DNA of 64,000 nucleotides. Source: Hansfordia pulvinata (taxonomy: Eukaryota; Ascomycota; Sordariomycetes; Xylariales). The stretch spans positions 1,922,001 through 1,986,000 of the forward strand of contig BJKQ01000005.1 in the NCBI GenBank assembly GCA_006538405.1. Direction: 5' to 3'. A program made the position numbers and the translations under genes. Numbering within the stretch: position 1 is the first letter of the stretch; each line of letters starts with the position of its first letter. Shown here in pieces: positions 12,111 through 24,797 of this stretch. A model generated the notes under the pieces. It did no database searches, had not been told where the DNA came from, and saw only the letters and a program-made list of their open reading frames with translations.

Positions 12111-13439
12111 CACCCCCCGGCCCGCCGCCTAGGATGTCCACCCGGGCACCGTACCCGGAACCGATAGGTCACCCGCGACTCGTGAATCCCCTTCCCCCTT
12201 ACGGATAATCGTACAGGGGAGGGGGGGGGGGGGAGAAGGCGGTGCTAAGGCAAGGACGGGCCGTGCCCGTGGGGATCGTCCCTAGCCACTGCTCCCACCT
12301 TGCGCCCCACGAGCACTAACTACTCGTAGCCACGAATTCTCTGGACGGACGAACAGGCTGGCTCGCAGAGGGGACTCTCGTTACGCACCGAGAGGCTCCC
12401 AGCTCCGTGGTGCTGGGACCGTACGAGAGAGTACGCGTATCGTACGCGGGAGCCTTTTCGGGGTAGGCCCTATCGGACGGTGTCGCCAAGGCGCCAGCGG
12501 CCCAAGAGGACGGATCGTCTCTGCCTTTCCTCTCCCGGGGCCGGCCAGACGAGGTTCAACACTGGACTTGCTGGCAAGTGCCGGCGGGCGTCCGAGCTAG
12601 CCAGAGTATTCGCATCAGTAGGTCGGCAGGCAGGCAGTACTCGTACGAGCAAAAGTGCTGCACGAGAGAAAAGCATCAACCGCATCGCAGGTGCCCTCCC
12701 CAGGAGAATGAGAGGTCTCGATGGAAGCGCAGCTCGCACAGGGGGCAGCACCCCTTTCCTTGGCTCGGAGGGCGCTCCGGCACCGCCAGCCAATCCGAGG
12801 CTTTCTGGCCGTCCAGACAAGGGGGCTTGCAAGGGGGGAGGGGGGGACGGAGGATGGTTCACCACCCACACCACCACCCCATTCATGAGTCTCGAGAAAA
12901 ACCGGCTTTGGCAGTATTGGCATTATTTTCAGGTCTTTCCCCCCTCCCCTTTCCCCCCTTCTTCTCTCTTGCCGACAGCCACTTGGCTCTGCTCGGCCGA
13001 GAAGAGGCCGGCGAGATGCAACCGCCCCGGCATCCCATCTGTCATCCGCCTGGCCCGGGTGTGTGTTCCCGTCCCTCGTCGGGCAGCCCGGCTGCCTCAA
13101 TGGAGAACAAGGATCCTCTTGAGGACCGACCTTGTGGAGCATTCTATCGTGGACTCCGGAAACGGGCTTGCGGACGTCCTTGTCTATCCTCGATTCAAGC
13201 CTGCAATGGTTCGTATAACGCGGCACCTTCTTGTTTTCTTCTTCTTCTTCTTCTTATTCTTCTTCTTGGTGGTCCCATCAGTTCGTACGAGTACATCCTC
13301 TCCAGATTAGCTCCGGGCCACACACAGCACCAAGGAAAGCGTAAGGCATCAATGGCAATCTGCGAGCAAGCTAACTGGCCGCTGGACGGGGGTTTCTCCG
13401 TCATCGCCAGCCACAGGCCTGCCGAGCGAAGACTTTTGT

Positions 13440-13441
<2 letters not shown>

Positions 13442-13492
<51 letters not shown>
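13442..13492. repeat. (GT)25 microsatellite
   Basis: Uninterrupted GT dinucleotide tract of about 51 bases in intergenic DNA. Confidence 0.95.
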
Positions 13493-13497
<5 letters not shown>

Positions 13498-16400
13498 ACT
13501 CGCTGTTGTCGACGCGCAACAACTGGGGGTGGGGAACCGAGATTGGTAATTTATCGTGGTCGGCTTTGGCGGGGCAGTTGGGCAGCATCGATAGTCTCAC
13601 ACGAAAGCCCAACCACCTCTTCGCGAGCACTCCTGGTGTCGCTCTCGAGAGTACTCGTAGGCTTTGTGGTTGTGTGTGGGAGTCGCGGAACCGCCGCTGA
13701 GAATCCGTCGGGTGAGCGGGTCGCTCGACTGAACTGATGAACCCGAGGGAACGGCGAGCCCAGACCCTGTCGCCCGGCCCCGTGTAAACGTTCTCGGACC
13801 GCGCCGCGCCCACGAACATCGCAGCCCGCATGGCTCTACTGCGGATAGAGCCACCTGCCGATTACTCATCGGGACTCTGCCTCCCAGAGCACTCGCGGGA
13901 CGGCGACCCTTGTGACCCCCCCCCCTTATCCCCCCTAAAGCCAGGTCGCCGAAGGGAGCCGCCGGTGTGCCGTCTAGCGTCAAGCAAGACGCCCAGTTGG
14001 GAGGCTCAACGCCAGCCCGGTGAGGGTGAGGACGGGGGCCGGCACACTGGGCGTCTCGGTGAGCCCCCTGGTGCCGTCCGCAAATGCACGAGGCGGTCAC
14101 CAGTCACCGCCCCGGGGGGCTATCACGCGAGGGGGGGGGGGGGGGGGCGTCGGAAGGCGTGGGGGAAGCGGGCTGCTGACGACCGTCGAGGCCCGCCCCC
14201 CTCCTCCCTGAAGGAGGACAAGCAAGCTCGATAGCTCGGCCACTGAGGGAGGCTTCTCGTGTCTTGCCGACCAAGGCGGTAAAGGAACTGCGAGCTGAAC
14301 TCCTAGCCTGTGCCTGTGCGCCGGCTGGCGCAAGGAGGCATGTCGACGTTGGCTTCTCCCACCCCTCGAGAAGTCGATCGATGCTGCGAGCATCCGTTTG
14401 CGGCACAATCCCCTTCTTCCTAAGGATGACTATCGAACCCTTCCCCCCTTATGACGCTTCTAGTTTTCGGAGCACCGGGTGTTGCTGACCGACTTGCACC
14501 CGCGGACTCGGCTGTTGGCATTGTGGCTCGCCTCCTGGGACCGCCCTGACCGACTTCTCTTCGACGAAGTATGACGCCGAGCTTTTCCTATAGCTCCCCG
14601 AGAGAGCCTGTGCTCTCTCGAGGACGGTCCAGAGCCGGTGAGATGCTCACGGTGCGGAGCCTCGAAGCCTCGTGAGGGGTGCCGAGCGTCTCCCAGCTCG
14701 CAGAAAGTAACAAGCGGTCCACTACTCGTGATGTGGCAGACCGAGTACTTAGTGTGACCAGCCCGGTGATACTCAAAAAAAAAAAAAAAAAAAGGAACCC
14801 CCCAATATGTTGCGATCATTGCAGCCAAAGCCTGGTCGATCATGCCAAAGCTGTATTGTCCGGATGTTAGACTTTTCACGGAAATCAAAGGTGTTCGAGT
14901 CCGCCGATGACAGGGACTGCCCAGCTTCAATCCTGCGACCGCAACGACGCCGTCTGGCAACGACGTATTAACCCTGATAATAACACGCTTGAAGACAGAG
15001 ATTGTTCAGCAGGTGATGTTCATGTTCGAGGAGACTCTGCGATCGCCTGAGGGAGGCGGGGAAAGAGCTGAAGCTCGAGAACGGCCCTTAGCATGTTCCC
15101 ACATTGCTTTAGGGTTCAGCCGGGAAGCGGCTGGGAGGGGGGAAAACTGTGACCACTTGGTCGCCGCGGCCTTTGCTCTTCCCCAGGCAGGTGTTCCATT
15201 GTGATTTACCACTGTAGGACACCTATTCCAAACCGTCGGCGGCGCATACACCTGCGATTGGGCTTAGCCGCCTGACGCGAGACGCGATGCGTGGGCATGA
15301 CAGGATCTCTGGTTCCGTTTGCATGGGATCCAAGACAAGGAGGGCAATGCGGGGCCATCGGGTTGTGTAAGCTGCTTAGAAAGGAGGCATGGGAGGCCGA
15401 AGTGCTAGAAGCGGCCGCAGAAGCATGGAGGGGCGCGAAGGATGGCCATTTATAGAACTGTCAGGGAGACAGACAGGTCGGGATGCCCGAGTCTGGAGTG
15501 GAAGTGCCATAGGTAAGTTAGCATTCCGACTCAAGTCTGCAGGTTGTCCAGAGCTTGGGAGAGCATAAAATGCCCATCACCCAAGGTATCCGCACTCTTG
15601 GACATACTGGTGGTAGTAGAGTGCCTATAGGGACCAGGCTCTGCGACGGAACACAAGCTGTTGGCTTCCAGTCTATGGGGCAGTGTCGCACAATGCTCCT
15701 TGGTAGCGGCCGCAGTCCGAGCCGACCTGAGCGCAAGAACGGCGAACTGCTGATAGTTGCGCAGTGTAGGCTTCGAAGCGGGGTTGATCCGATTAGAGGC
15801 GAATCCGATTCGAGGCCGTCGGATCGAACTTATTTGTGTGGGAAAAGGTTGTCTGTCGTCAACCTCGTAGGCCGAGTTCAGGCTGGAGGCCGCCAGCCGC
15901 TGACGTCGGGCTGAACTTGGGGCTGCAGCCCCGTCCGCCAGGCGCTGACCGTTCGCTCAGGGGGCTCAGCTCCAGTGGAGGGCTCAGCCCAGGGCACCAG
16001 CCCAGGCACGGAGGCACCCGACGGGAGGGGTGCAGGGCTGTCGGTGGCGGCTGGAGGGCCCGCTGGCGTCCACGGGTGGAACTGGAGGCTCGGCGGGCTC
16101 CCGCAGTATTCACCTTACCTTGTCCGTACTCCTTACCTCTACCGGCCCCCGGAGCCCGATCGACGGGGGTACGCGCGAGTACCTTCCTGGAGTCTGCATC
16201 ACGAACACCGCAGCACGTTGCAATGAGGTGCCCGCGATGTATACTCCACGTGCCTCGATGTACTCCCCTATACGTACTGCCCTAGGCCAGCCTCGCGCTC
16301 CCGCATTGGATCCTGGCCTAAACCTCGTGCAGCCCTCGCCGGCGCGCCATCGTGCTTGGTCAGCGCTTCGCAATCCGTCGCCTCAGACCCCGTCAGATGC

Positions 16401-16715
16401 GCAGCCACTGCCCTGAACCCCCGCGCATCGACTTTACATTAAACACGCGCTTCACCTCCATCCCGCTTCACCTCCAATACCTGACTCATCTACGCGTTCG
16501 CGAGCTTCCATCTTCTATTCCACGAGTCCTCTCTGCTGGGCTTCTTTGATGACTACGATCACTACTACTGCCACCACCACCACCACCACTCCCGCCACCT
16601 GCCACGCCCACGTCGGCTACCCTCCCTCCCGCGGGAACGCCTCACGACTCTTCTTAAGCCGCCGGAAAGCGCCCTCCAGCCCCCGCTCTGCGTCTGCGTC
16701 GGCCCCGGCGCCCCG

Positions 16716-18329
16716 ATGAGCCGCGATAGAAGCGAAGCTCCCAAGGGGCGCGACAGCGTCGTCCTGCCCCCAGCACACCGCAGCTGATTTCCTCCATCCC
16801 CAAGATCCTGCCTCACGAGCGCGTCTTCCCCGTGCAGATAGGCACCGAGCTGTTCAAGCTCTCTGGCGCCTCCTTGTCCTCTGACGGTGCGTAGCTGCGT
16901 CCCCAGCTGCCCCGAGTGTACTGACGAGCCCCTCCCCGCCAGCGCCGTCATATCTTTCTTCCTTCTTCGTGAGCCAGCTCCAGGAGGCCGAAGAAGATGA
17001 CCAAGACCGCCCGCCCCACATCCGCACCCTGTACATCGACCGCGACCCCGTGACGTTCCGGGACATCTCGCTGCACCTGCAGGGCTACCATGTCTGCCCC
17101 CGTGATGGCCAGCACTTTGTGCGCCTCTTCTGCGACGCGCAGTTCTACATGCTGCCCAAGCTCATGTCCCAGCTCTACGAGGACTCCATCTTCATAGCCA
17201 TCGGTGGCCGCGAGTTCCAGATTCCCCGCGACCTGTTCAGCGCCCCTGGCAACTCGCCCAACTTCTTCACCCTGGGTTACGGGGTTTTCCTCTCCAGGGG
17301 AGACGACCTCTTCCCTGGCCTGGAGCGTGATGACCTCATCCGGCCTCCTTCCATCCTGCCCCCTTCCATCCAGGGCCGCTCCGCCGACGTGTTCGCCGAG
17401 CTCATCGACCTGCTGCGCGGATACCCGGTCCAGTTCCGGAGTCCAGAGCACCGCGCATCCCTGCTCCGTGATTGCCGCTACTTCAATTTCAAAGGCCTGG
17501 AGCAGAAGATCATCCCCCACGACATCAGCTTCAACCAAGCCAGGAACCGGCAGGAGATCACACTGAGGCTGGAGGACATCCTCAAGTCCGGCATCTCGAT
17601 CCCCGCGGACACCCTGAGAGCCGTCGAGGCCCGGGCCCCCGTGGACGGGTGGGTGCACTACGCCAGGCCGTACGAGGACGACAAGCCCTTCGAGCTGGTG
17701 GTGGAGGCGGGCGGCGAGAACACCAGGCTGCACCTGCGCGACATGCGCGCCGAGTTCCTGGGCGAGACAAAGACCAAGGTCGCGCGCCTGTTCGAGGTCA
17801 TCGCGAATAAGCTCAACCTGCCCCCGACGACCCAGCCCCTGGGGCTCCTGATGGCCTCCGGGGCGCGCGCAGCCAGGCCCCGACGCCGGGCAACACCCCG
17901 CTGAGCGAGGACCGCGTGCGCGTCGCCATCGGCCCCGAGGCCTCCGTCACGCTGGACGGGGCGCCCTACAAGTTTCACGACGATGACGACGACGACGACG
18001 ACGAGCCGCCAGTTGCCGTCGTCAAGGCGTCCCACTCACCCGCCCCGCCGCCGGTTGGGGGCCAGGAGTCCCCCGTGTCCAACAGCAGGACAGCTGCCGC
18101 CGCCGCCGTGCCGGGCCACCACTACTCCCGCAAGCGGAAGAGGCTCGACTCGTCGGCCGGCTCGCCCGCCGAGAGCTGGATCATCCGCACGGGCCAGTGG
18201 CGGCTCAGCCTCCGGCCTCGCGGCGGCGAGGGCAAGGGCGCGGTCGAGTGCGTGCTGGTGGCCGTCAAGCTCGACGCCTACAGCGCCGAGTCCTCCAGAA
18301 ATGCGAAGAGGGCGTTCCTGGCGGGGTAA
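16716..18329 (+). CDS. BTB/POZ domain protein of the YLR108C/YDR132C type, frame broken twice
   Basis: Exons 16716-16886 and 16943-18329 are separated by a 56-bp intron (GTGCGT...CCAG). The protein (about 519 residues once frames are followed) matches a Pezizomycotina family with an N-terminal segment LISSIPKILPHERVFPVQIG, a first BTB fold containing TLYIDRDPVTFRDISLHLQG, a second containing IFIAIGGREFQIPRDLFS, then a conserved C-terminal region ending in WIIRTGQWRLSL and VECVLVAVKLDA. Such BTB (K+-channel tetramerisation-like) modules mediate oligomerisation; the cellular role is not known to me. Two single-base losses interrupt the frame: in C5 at 16767-16771 (MSRDRSEAPKGRDSVV runs out of frame before STPQLISS) and in G4 at 17860-17863 (after LGLLMASG). 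Both flanks stay conserved, which argues for sequencing error over decay. An acidic Asp run and a basic KRKR motif lie near the C-terminus. Confidence 0.85.
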
Positions 18330-19408
18330 CCTGGCCGGGAGCTGGGCGGTGTGCTGTTAAACGGATCGCGGATAACGCCCACGCGGGAGGGGGCTTTCCC
18401 TCGGGTTGCTTTTCGACGGCGCCTGTTTGTGTACTAAGCCGGGGCAACCGGCTGGCACGATACGTCCTCGGGGGCCCTATTCGGTCCAACATTACCCATA
18501 TCATAATCTGCGTCAGGCAGGCGGACGTCCTTCTGGGGAGGGTAGATTGTAGTGGGAAAGCGGGTGGAATAGTGCAGCAAGCCGGCGCGGGCGCCGGGGT
18601 CACCTGTCTTCCCCTCTCAACTGGCTGGAGTAGTTGGTAGCGGAGCTGGGTGAGGCTCTGGGAGATGAAGCCCCAATTGTCGCTACCAGAGTTCGACTTG
18701 CGACAGCGGAACCTGGAGATTTCACCTCGATGGCAACAGCAGAGCCCAGGTGTTTGGGTCAATGTTGGCCTCCACCCCGCCGCGGCCGAGAGGGGGGAAC
18801 TGAGCACGGCTCTGGAAGCTGGCTTGCTCGTGCCGGGCCGGATATCAAATTACCCATGTAGTAATGCGCGAACTGGAGGGCAGCCGAGGCGGGTGGGGGA
18901 CGGGCGGGGGAGCCAGTCACTCGCAGCGCGATGCAAGAGGGTTCTTCTTCATAATCACGCTCGCGCCCCATACTAATCATGAATTTGCGGGGATCTGGCG
19001 GATATGTAGGAGCTGCCTTTGGTTTTTTGGGTTTTTTTTTCCCCCTATATTATAGACCGCACGATAGAGAAATGCGAGACACTCACGTTGGACCCTCCTC
19101 CGTGGGAAAGCAAGAAGCCAACACGTCCACGGAGCATGCTCACTTCCCAGCAATCGGCATGGTCGGCGAGCTCGGACCAAGCGGGCCTGCGTCGTACTTT
19201 GTTGTCGGCTCTCCCGGGCTCGGCTTCCCAGCGAAGCGGCGGCGCTCCGGCCGACGGACAGTCGTCGCAGGTCCCGCTCTGGAGGGCTCAGGGGCCGGGG
19301 CAGCGGCGACGCGCTGCGAGCGGTGTTGGCTGAGCGGGGGCAAGATGGGCTTGGTCAGCCGTGCCACGTCGGGTGGCTGAGCCGAAGGGGTCAGGGTTTG
19401 AGCCGGGC

Positions 19409-19409
19409 C

Positions 19410-19465
<56 letters not shown>
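19409..19465. repeat. CAGA tetranucleotide microsatellite
   Basis: About fourteen uninterrupted CAGA units in intergenic DNA. Confidence 0.95.
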
Positions 19466-21593
19466 GCTCCCACGAAGCTATGACGGGCCTCGGCTCGTCG
19501 GCTATTTCGCGCCACTGTTGGTTGCAAACGGGGGTCCCGTTGATCTCGGGGGGAATTTGCTTGCACTCTGTCATTCTCGTCAACAAGCTCTTGCTCGTGT
19601 TGTACGGTGTAAAGTTGCCAGTTGGGAGAGGCGGCGCTTGTCAGACACACACACACACACACATTGGCCGTGTGCAGGGCTGTCGTTCAGTACAGAGTCC
19701 CCGCGGCCCGGGAGCATTACGTGGGGACTCTGGAGTTGCTCGAGCTGACTTGGACGCTTCTTCAGATACGGGATACAGGTTGGCAGTACGGGCCCTGCTT
19801 CCCCGTTTACCACCAAGAGGCAACTGGACTCTGATGCCTGTGATGTAGGGTGTACTGGAAACCAACACTACTCTCTTGGTGAGGCATGGCTTGCAAGGCA
19901 GATCGTAGCCCCACCTGCGCAACTGTTCGTGTTGTTCTGGTAACGGCTGAGGGTCCAGAGCTCTTCCGATAAATTACTCTCGAGGGCTACCTCTTTCCCA
20001 CGCCAAATAGTTTTTAACAAGGACAGAGACTTCTGCGGAAGAACAAAAAGGGGAGCCGGTTGATTTCGGGATCACGAAACCGGTTCCCAGGAGGACTGGC
20101 ACCGTAGGCACAGCAGAACGGGAAAAATCCCACGACCTAGATTCCAATGTGACGACCTGGCGATGGACTGAACTTCCTTCTCGCCGGGCAGCTTACAGAG
20201 AGACTGGAGTCGTGTGCCTGGGTGCCATGTGTCGTGCGGGTATACTCGTGCCAGCCGTGGGTGTGCCGAGGGCTGCACGCCGGCGGGCCATCTGATATCA
20301 GACTGTTCAAGTTGTTTTTGAGGCGGTGAGTGCTTCTGCTCGGCAGTTGACTAAGGGCGGCGTAGATTGGGCAGGTATGCATGCATGCAATGACATGTAA
20401 TCGACCAAGCGAGTGCAGACCGTGTACGATGCCTACCCGTCGCGGTGGGCAAGGTTGGACAAGGCTGTCCGATATCAGGTTGCCGGGGTCATTCAGGCGG
20501 TAATTCGTAAGCACGAGGTGGTAATGAGCGCCTCGGCTCGGCAGTGACGACGAGCATCGTGTGCTATAGAGCATCCATGCAATGGAACCATTGATAACAG
20601 GCTGTATAGCAGAAACCCCCTCTGCCCCTCTCTTCCCCGTCTTTTGCCACTGTGGACTGCAGCCGCGGCTGAGCGGTTCATGCGGCTGATCGGACCACTG
20701 GGGGGATGCGACTGCGATATACCTGCATACTCGTTACGAGTCCGTGGACGCGGCCACGTCGTCGTCTCCTTGGGCCGCCCCCGCGATCCCGGGCACACCC
20801 TGGCAGAGGCAAGGCAAAAGACACACGCTCTCGCCGTCCAACGATGCCCTATTCGTACGAGTACGCACTCGTGCTCGTGATTGGGCTGCTCCCTGCCCCT
20901 GTACTCGTACGAGCACACCGCGATATGCGCCGCGCGCCGGCTGAAAGGGAAAGCACCCGCATGATAGACCTGGCTGCACGTCTGCACGATGCAAGTGACC
21001 GGGACCGCGCACAGCCGTCGTCTTTGTGAACGCAAGAGTGTCTGCCGATCCGATAACACGCAAAAGAAGGGGCACGGGACAAGTGACTGGGCAGTCCTGT
21101 GCCGGTGACCGCCCCATAGTCGCTGCTCTTACGGAGCACTATACTCGTAGACCTGTTGCGGCGGCTGCTGCTGCTGCTGCTGCGGATACTACCGACAACC
21201 GAGCGAACCCGGCCGCGGGCAGCGTTGCATCCATGTACAATGCAGATGCGGACTGCGGACGCACGGTACTTTTCCTTGTACCAGTATTCCTCTCTACTCG
21301 TAGGTAGAGTCTCCCACAATGATCTATACTCGCACGCGCAGACAGACGAGCCGGCGATTCTGCACCGGTGCTTCGTCACATCACACACAGGCGATTACCT
21401 TTCTGACATGGTGGGATAGATACCTCGTCGTTTAATTAGTTCAGCCACCCAAGGTATTTATTATTCTCATTACTTGGATGTGCCTACGCTACGAGTGGCC
21501 GCCGGTCACGTGCGGCCGCCCCCTGCCCAACCCTGCTGGGTCGCATCGCAGCCCGCGCCCAAGCTGTGCACACGTCGTGAGCACGGAGAGGAC

Positions 21594-21607
21594 TACTCGT
21601 ACGAGTA
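21594..21607. repeat. Perfect 14-bp palindrome TACTCGTACGAGTA
   Basis: Self-complementary member of the dispersed family, in the 20.8-25.2 kb cluster. Function unknown. Confidence 0.9.
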
Positions 21608-21915
21608 ATAAACACCAGTAACCAAGAGGAAACAGCAATGATAATCAAGATGCTCGCAGGTCACAACGCGTCCCCGGCGCGCGGCGGTGTCCGCACGGGG
21701 TGTGTGTGGACCGGAAATCGCATGTTCCGGCGCTAAACAAGCAGTAGACAGACACTTGGGGGGGGGGATACGAAGAAAGCCATGTACTCGTAACAATGGG
21801 ATTGACAGCAAGCAGAAGCCAACAGGTCTCCGAATCGATGATGACATCAAGATTATCTTACCCGACACTTGACGCAGCAGAAGCGTGTCCCGTCTTGTCT
21901 GCAAGCGGCTTAGTA

Positions 21916-21947
<32 letters not shown>

Positions 21948-22992
21948 AATGGGGAGAGGAAGAAATGCCCAACCAGAAAAAGGCAAAGGCTACCGAGTCG
22001 GCTCTAGCAAGCGGATCAGCGGGCCTAGACTGTGACTGTGAGCCCGGCATCTCATCTCATCTCAAGGAGACGAAGAAGAAGAGTCTTGGGGAGGAAATAC
22101 GAGGCGAAGAGAGCGCGTGAATGCGTGTGAGAGAGCATACTCGCGCATGCCCGCCAAGTGCAACGGGCCCGGCGTCGAAAGGATCGGAAACCTGCCCCGC
22201 CTCCCACCTCTCCGTACAAACCATCCCCGTCACAACAACAAGAGGCGAAACGAATGCTGGGTTCCAGGCCGAACCATGCGGAGAGGGTCAAAGCCCACAT
22301 TTCCGCGGCCTGCAGAGAAGGGCTCTCTTTTTCTGGCGCGCGAGTACTCGGACCGTCCGTCTGTTCTGCTTGGGCGGACGCTCAGACCCGCGGGAGGGAG
22401 AGAGAGAAACAGAGAGAGAGAGAAGCGCGAGGAAAGGGAGGGAGGAAAGGCTCATTTCCAACCCCGCGTGGGGTGGCCCATCTGCCATTGTGAGACACTG
22501 TCACAGACAGCTGGGAGCACGGGCTTGTACGAGAGGAGAACAGCTGGCTGCTGCGTGCCTGGGCCGTGTCTAAGGTACGGGTGGGTGTAGACAAGGGCCT
22601 GTCTCCCCTCACCGCGTCGTGGCTGAGACAACGAAAAAAAAGATGCTGTACACAGGAGACGTTATCTCTCTCTCTCTCTCTCGTCAATGATGATGACCAG
22701 CTGCTGATGAGCCAGAAACACAGACCCAAAAGAGGCATACCGCAGAGAGCAGAGGGTAGAGAGCAGAGAGTGCGGTTTCCATACCAGCTGGCTCGCGCCG
22801 TGACGCGCGAGCCAGGTACGATTGATTAGCTCGCATCCCGCGCGGGAGACGATGTAACGATCCGTGCAGCTCGGGGCGATAGGGCAGCCCGAGGAGGAGG
22901 AGGAGGAGGAGGAGCCCCAGGGCAGGGCAAGGCAGGGCAAGGCAAGGGGGAAAAAGAAAGAGATTCTTGAATGGCGGCCCCGACAAGAGGCC

Positions 22993-23014
22993 CTACGAGT
23001 ACGGATACTCGTAG
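22993..23014. repeat. Inverted repeat with 4-base spacer made of family half sites
   Basis: CTACGAGTA and TACTCGTAG flank CGGA. The arms can be extended imperfectly by flanking GGCC on each side, so the element could fold into a short hairpin. Confidence 0.85.
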
Positions 23015-23582
23015 AGGCCCCAGGCAACAGCAGCTTGGACTGATGAGGACTTGGGCGCTAAACTACGTGTAGGCAAGGTAATAGTCCAGGGGCTATTAAT
23101 AAAGGTCCTCGCAGCCGTGCCCAGCTGTTTGTTGTTTATCAAGTGGTGATTACGAGTAGCACTCCGTACGAGTAGGTAGCCCCCATCTCATGGATATTAC
23201 AATGGGGACCGGCCAAGGCACACGAGTACTCGTACAAGTAAGCGGAAGCGGGAAAGGGTGGAGGTGCCAGTCCTGGGCGCGGAACACGCGACCCGAAAAG
23301 CCGAGGAGCATGAGCAGGAGGAGGTCATTTTCTTGATGATGACGATAATGATGTTGGGAAAGTGTCTGGTGGGAGGGTGGATGAGAGAATATTTGTGCCT
23401 GTCTGCGCGCATTCTCGCCAGCAGAGACACATCCAGGACGGCGCTGACTGATGCTGGGTCATAGACAGACACCTTCACCGAGGGGCAGGTTTCCTCTGTC
23501 TACAGAACATTCTTGGCCAGGGAGCCGAGACAGAGACGGGCCAGCCCAAAAGTCCTCACCCAACCCTGACACACAGGAGATG

Positions 23583-23596
23583 TACTCGTACGAGTA
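23583..23596. repeat. Perfect 14-bp palindrome TACTCGTACGAGTA
   Basis: Self-complementary member of the dispersed family. A flanking G on the 5' side and the following GATG are not part of the symmetry. Confidence 0.9.
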
Positions 23597-24770
23597 GATG
23601 CCCTGGCATAGGATATGAGGTTGGGTTATGAGTAGGGAACAATAGCCTGACATTGCCTTGCCGAGCTCTTTCGTCAACATCACTCCATCGTCAGTTCATA
23701 ATAGTGAACTCGATTCCTACTCGTCTCGTACCTTGGCTGCTGCGGCACCGTGTCCGCCTCCCGACACCGACCCCGACACCGACAGCCGCTCCTTTCCCTT
23801 CTGCGGCGGGCAGCACAAAACGACCCGAGCCCACCCTTTCTGCCAGGCTGGCCCGTGGTTGGATGGCCTGCGTGCCTGCCCGTACCGAGCAGCCCGGATC
23901 GTCCACGATCCCTGACGTCGAAGCTGCGTCGGTGGTGGTTTTTTTGTTCTCATTACAGTCGAGACCTCATTAGCTGCGGGACCGGGCCATGCACACACGC
24001 ACCAAGCCCCGTTTCTGCAAGCACTACTGTATTGTGCTCGTACTTGGCTGTTGTTCATTCGCAGAGTTGTGCATGATCCGTGCCCTCCCCGTTCTATCCC
24101 CAGGCTAACAAGGCACTCGTACCCAAGTTACTCGAAGCAGTACAGGATAGGAAGAAGCATGCCGGGGGTCGGTCGATACGAGCTTCGAAACTAGTAGGGT
24201 ATGTACTTGTAGGGGCTACGACTTTACAACCCCTGCCGAGAAAGAAAGAAAAAAAAGCGCGGGACAAGGGGGAGCGGGGAGCGGGAACCCCAAGCTGAAA
24301 GCGCACAGCCAATCACCCGCGCCGACGTGTTGCGGCGCTTCTCGAGTACTCGTGCGTACGAGGCTCATCTGGGGATACCCATGCTGTCGCGCGCCCTCGG
24401 GCTTCTGCTATGGCATGGGGGGAGGGGCTGACAAGGAGGTGGATGGGTGCACAAAGGTATCGGGGCCCGGATTTTGTGCGTGCGTCGAGTATGAGTAGTC
24501 GGGGCTTTGGGGTTACGGACGGATACGTGACGGTCACAAATGTGAACGCGGGCGAGGGGCTATGGCGCGCGCGGAATACTCGCAAGGTGCTGCGACGGCC
24601 AAGATCTTGGCCGGGTCGGCGCGTTCTTGTGCTTTCTTCCATCACGGGCCCCTTATCCGTGCTTTGCTTGCAACGACCGTGCGGCACGAGTACTCGTAGA
24701 GCAAACCCCCACGAGTGAGCACTGGTTGTTGTACTCGTAGTCAGTCCTCCACCTCGAGTTGGGTGGATGT

Positions 24771-24797
24771 GTACTCGTAGCTCCCAGCTACGAGTAC
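24771..24797. repeat. Perfect 12-bp hairpin with 3-base loop
   Basis: GTACTCGTAGCT, loop CCC, then AGCTACGAGTAC. Both arms carry the family half site. Further half sites lie at 24692, 24732 and 24808, making this the tightest local cluster of the family. Confidence 0.9.

Larger units (their letters stand above)
11462..16715. other. 5.2-kb stretch without a recognisable gene, rich in simple repeats
   Basis: Contains G17 (11463-11479), a GA tract and 12-bp tandem repeats (11564-11624), G13 (12221-12233), an interrupted TTC tract near 13229-13266, (GT)25 (13442-13492), G17 (14131-14147) and A19 (14775-14793). Seven half sites of the TACTCGTA family lie between 11.75 and 13.66 kb, including a 16-bp palindrome at 12095-12110. 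Open frames of up to ~287 codons at 12.5-13.4 kb have no domain-like composition. The last ~300 bp before 16716 are C/T-rich and probably 5' UTR of the BTB gene. Confidence 0.6.

Noticed and set aside
12480..13441. Two overlapping plus-strand open frames of 276 and 287 codons
   Set aside because: They overlap in different frames, run through a TTC microsatellite, poly-G and palindrome half sites, and show no domain-like pattern.
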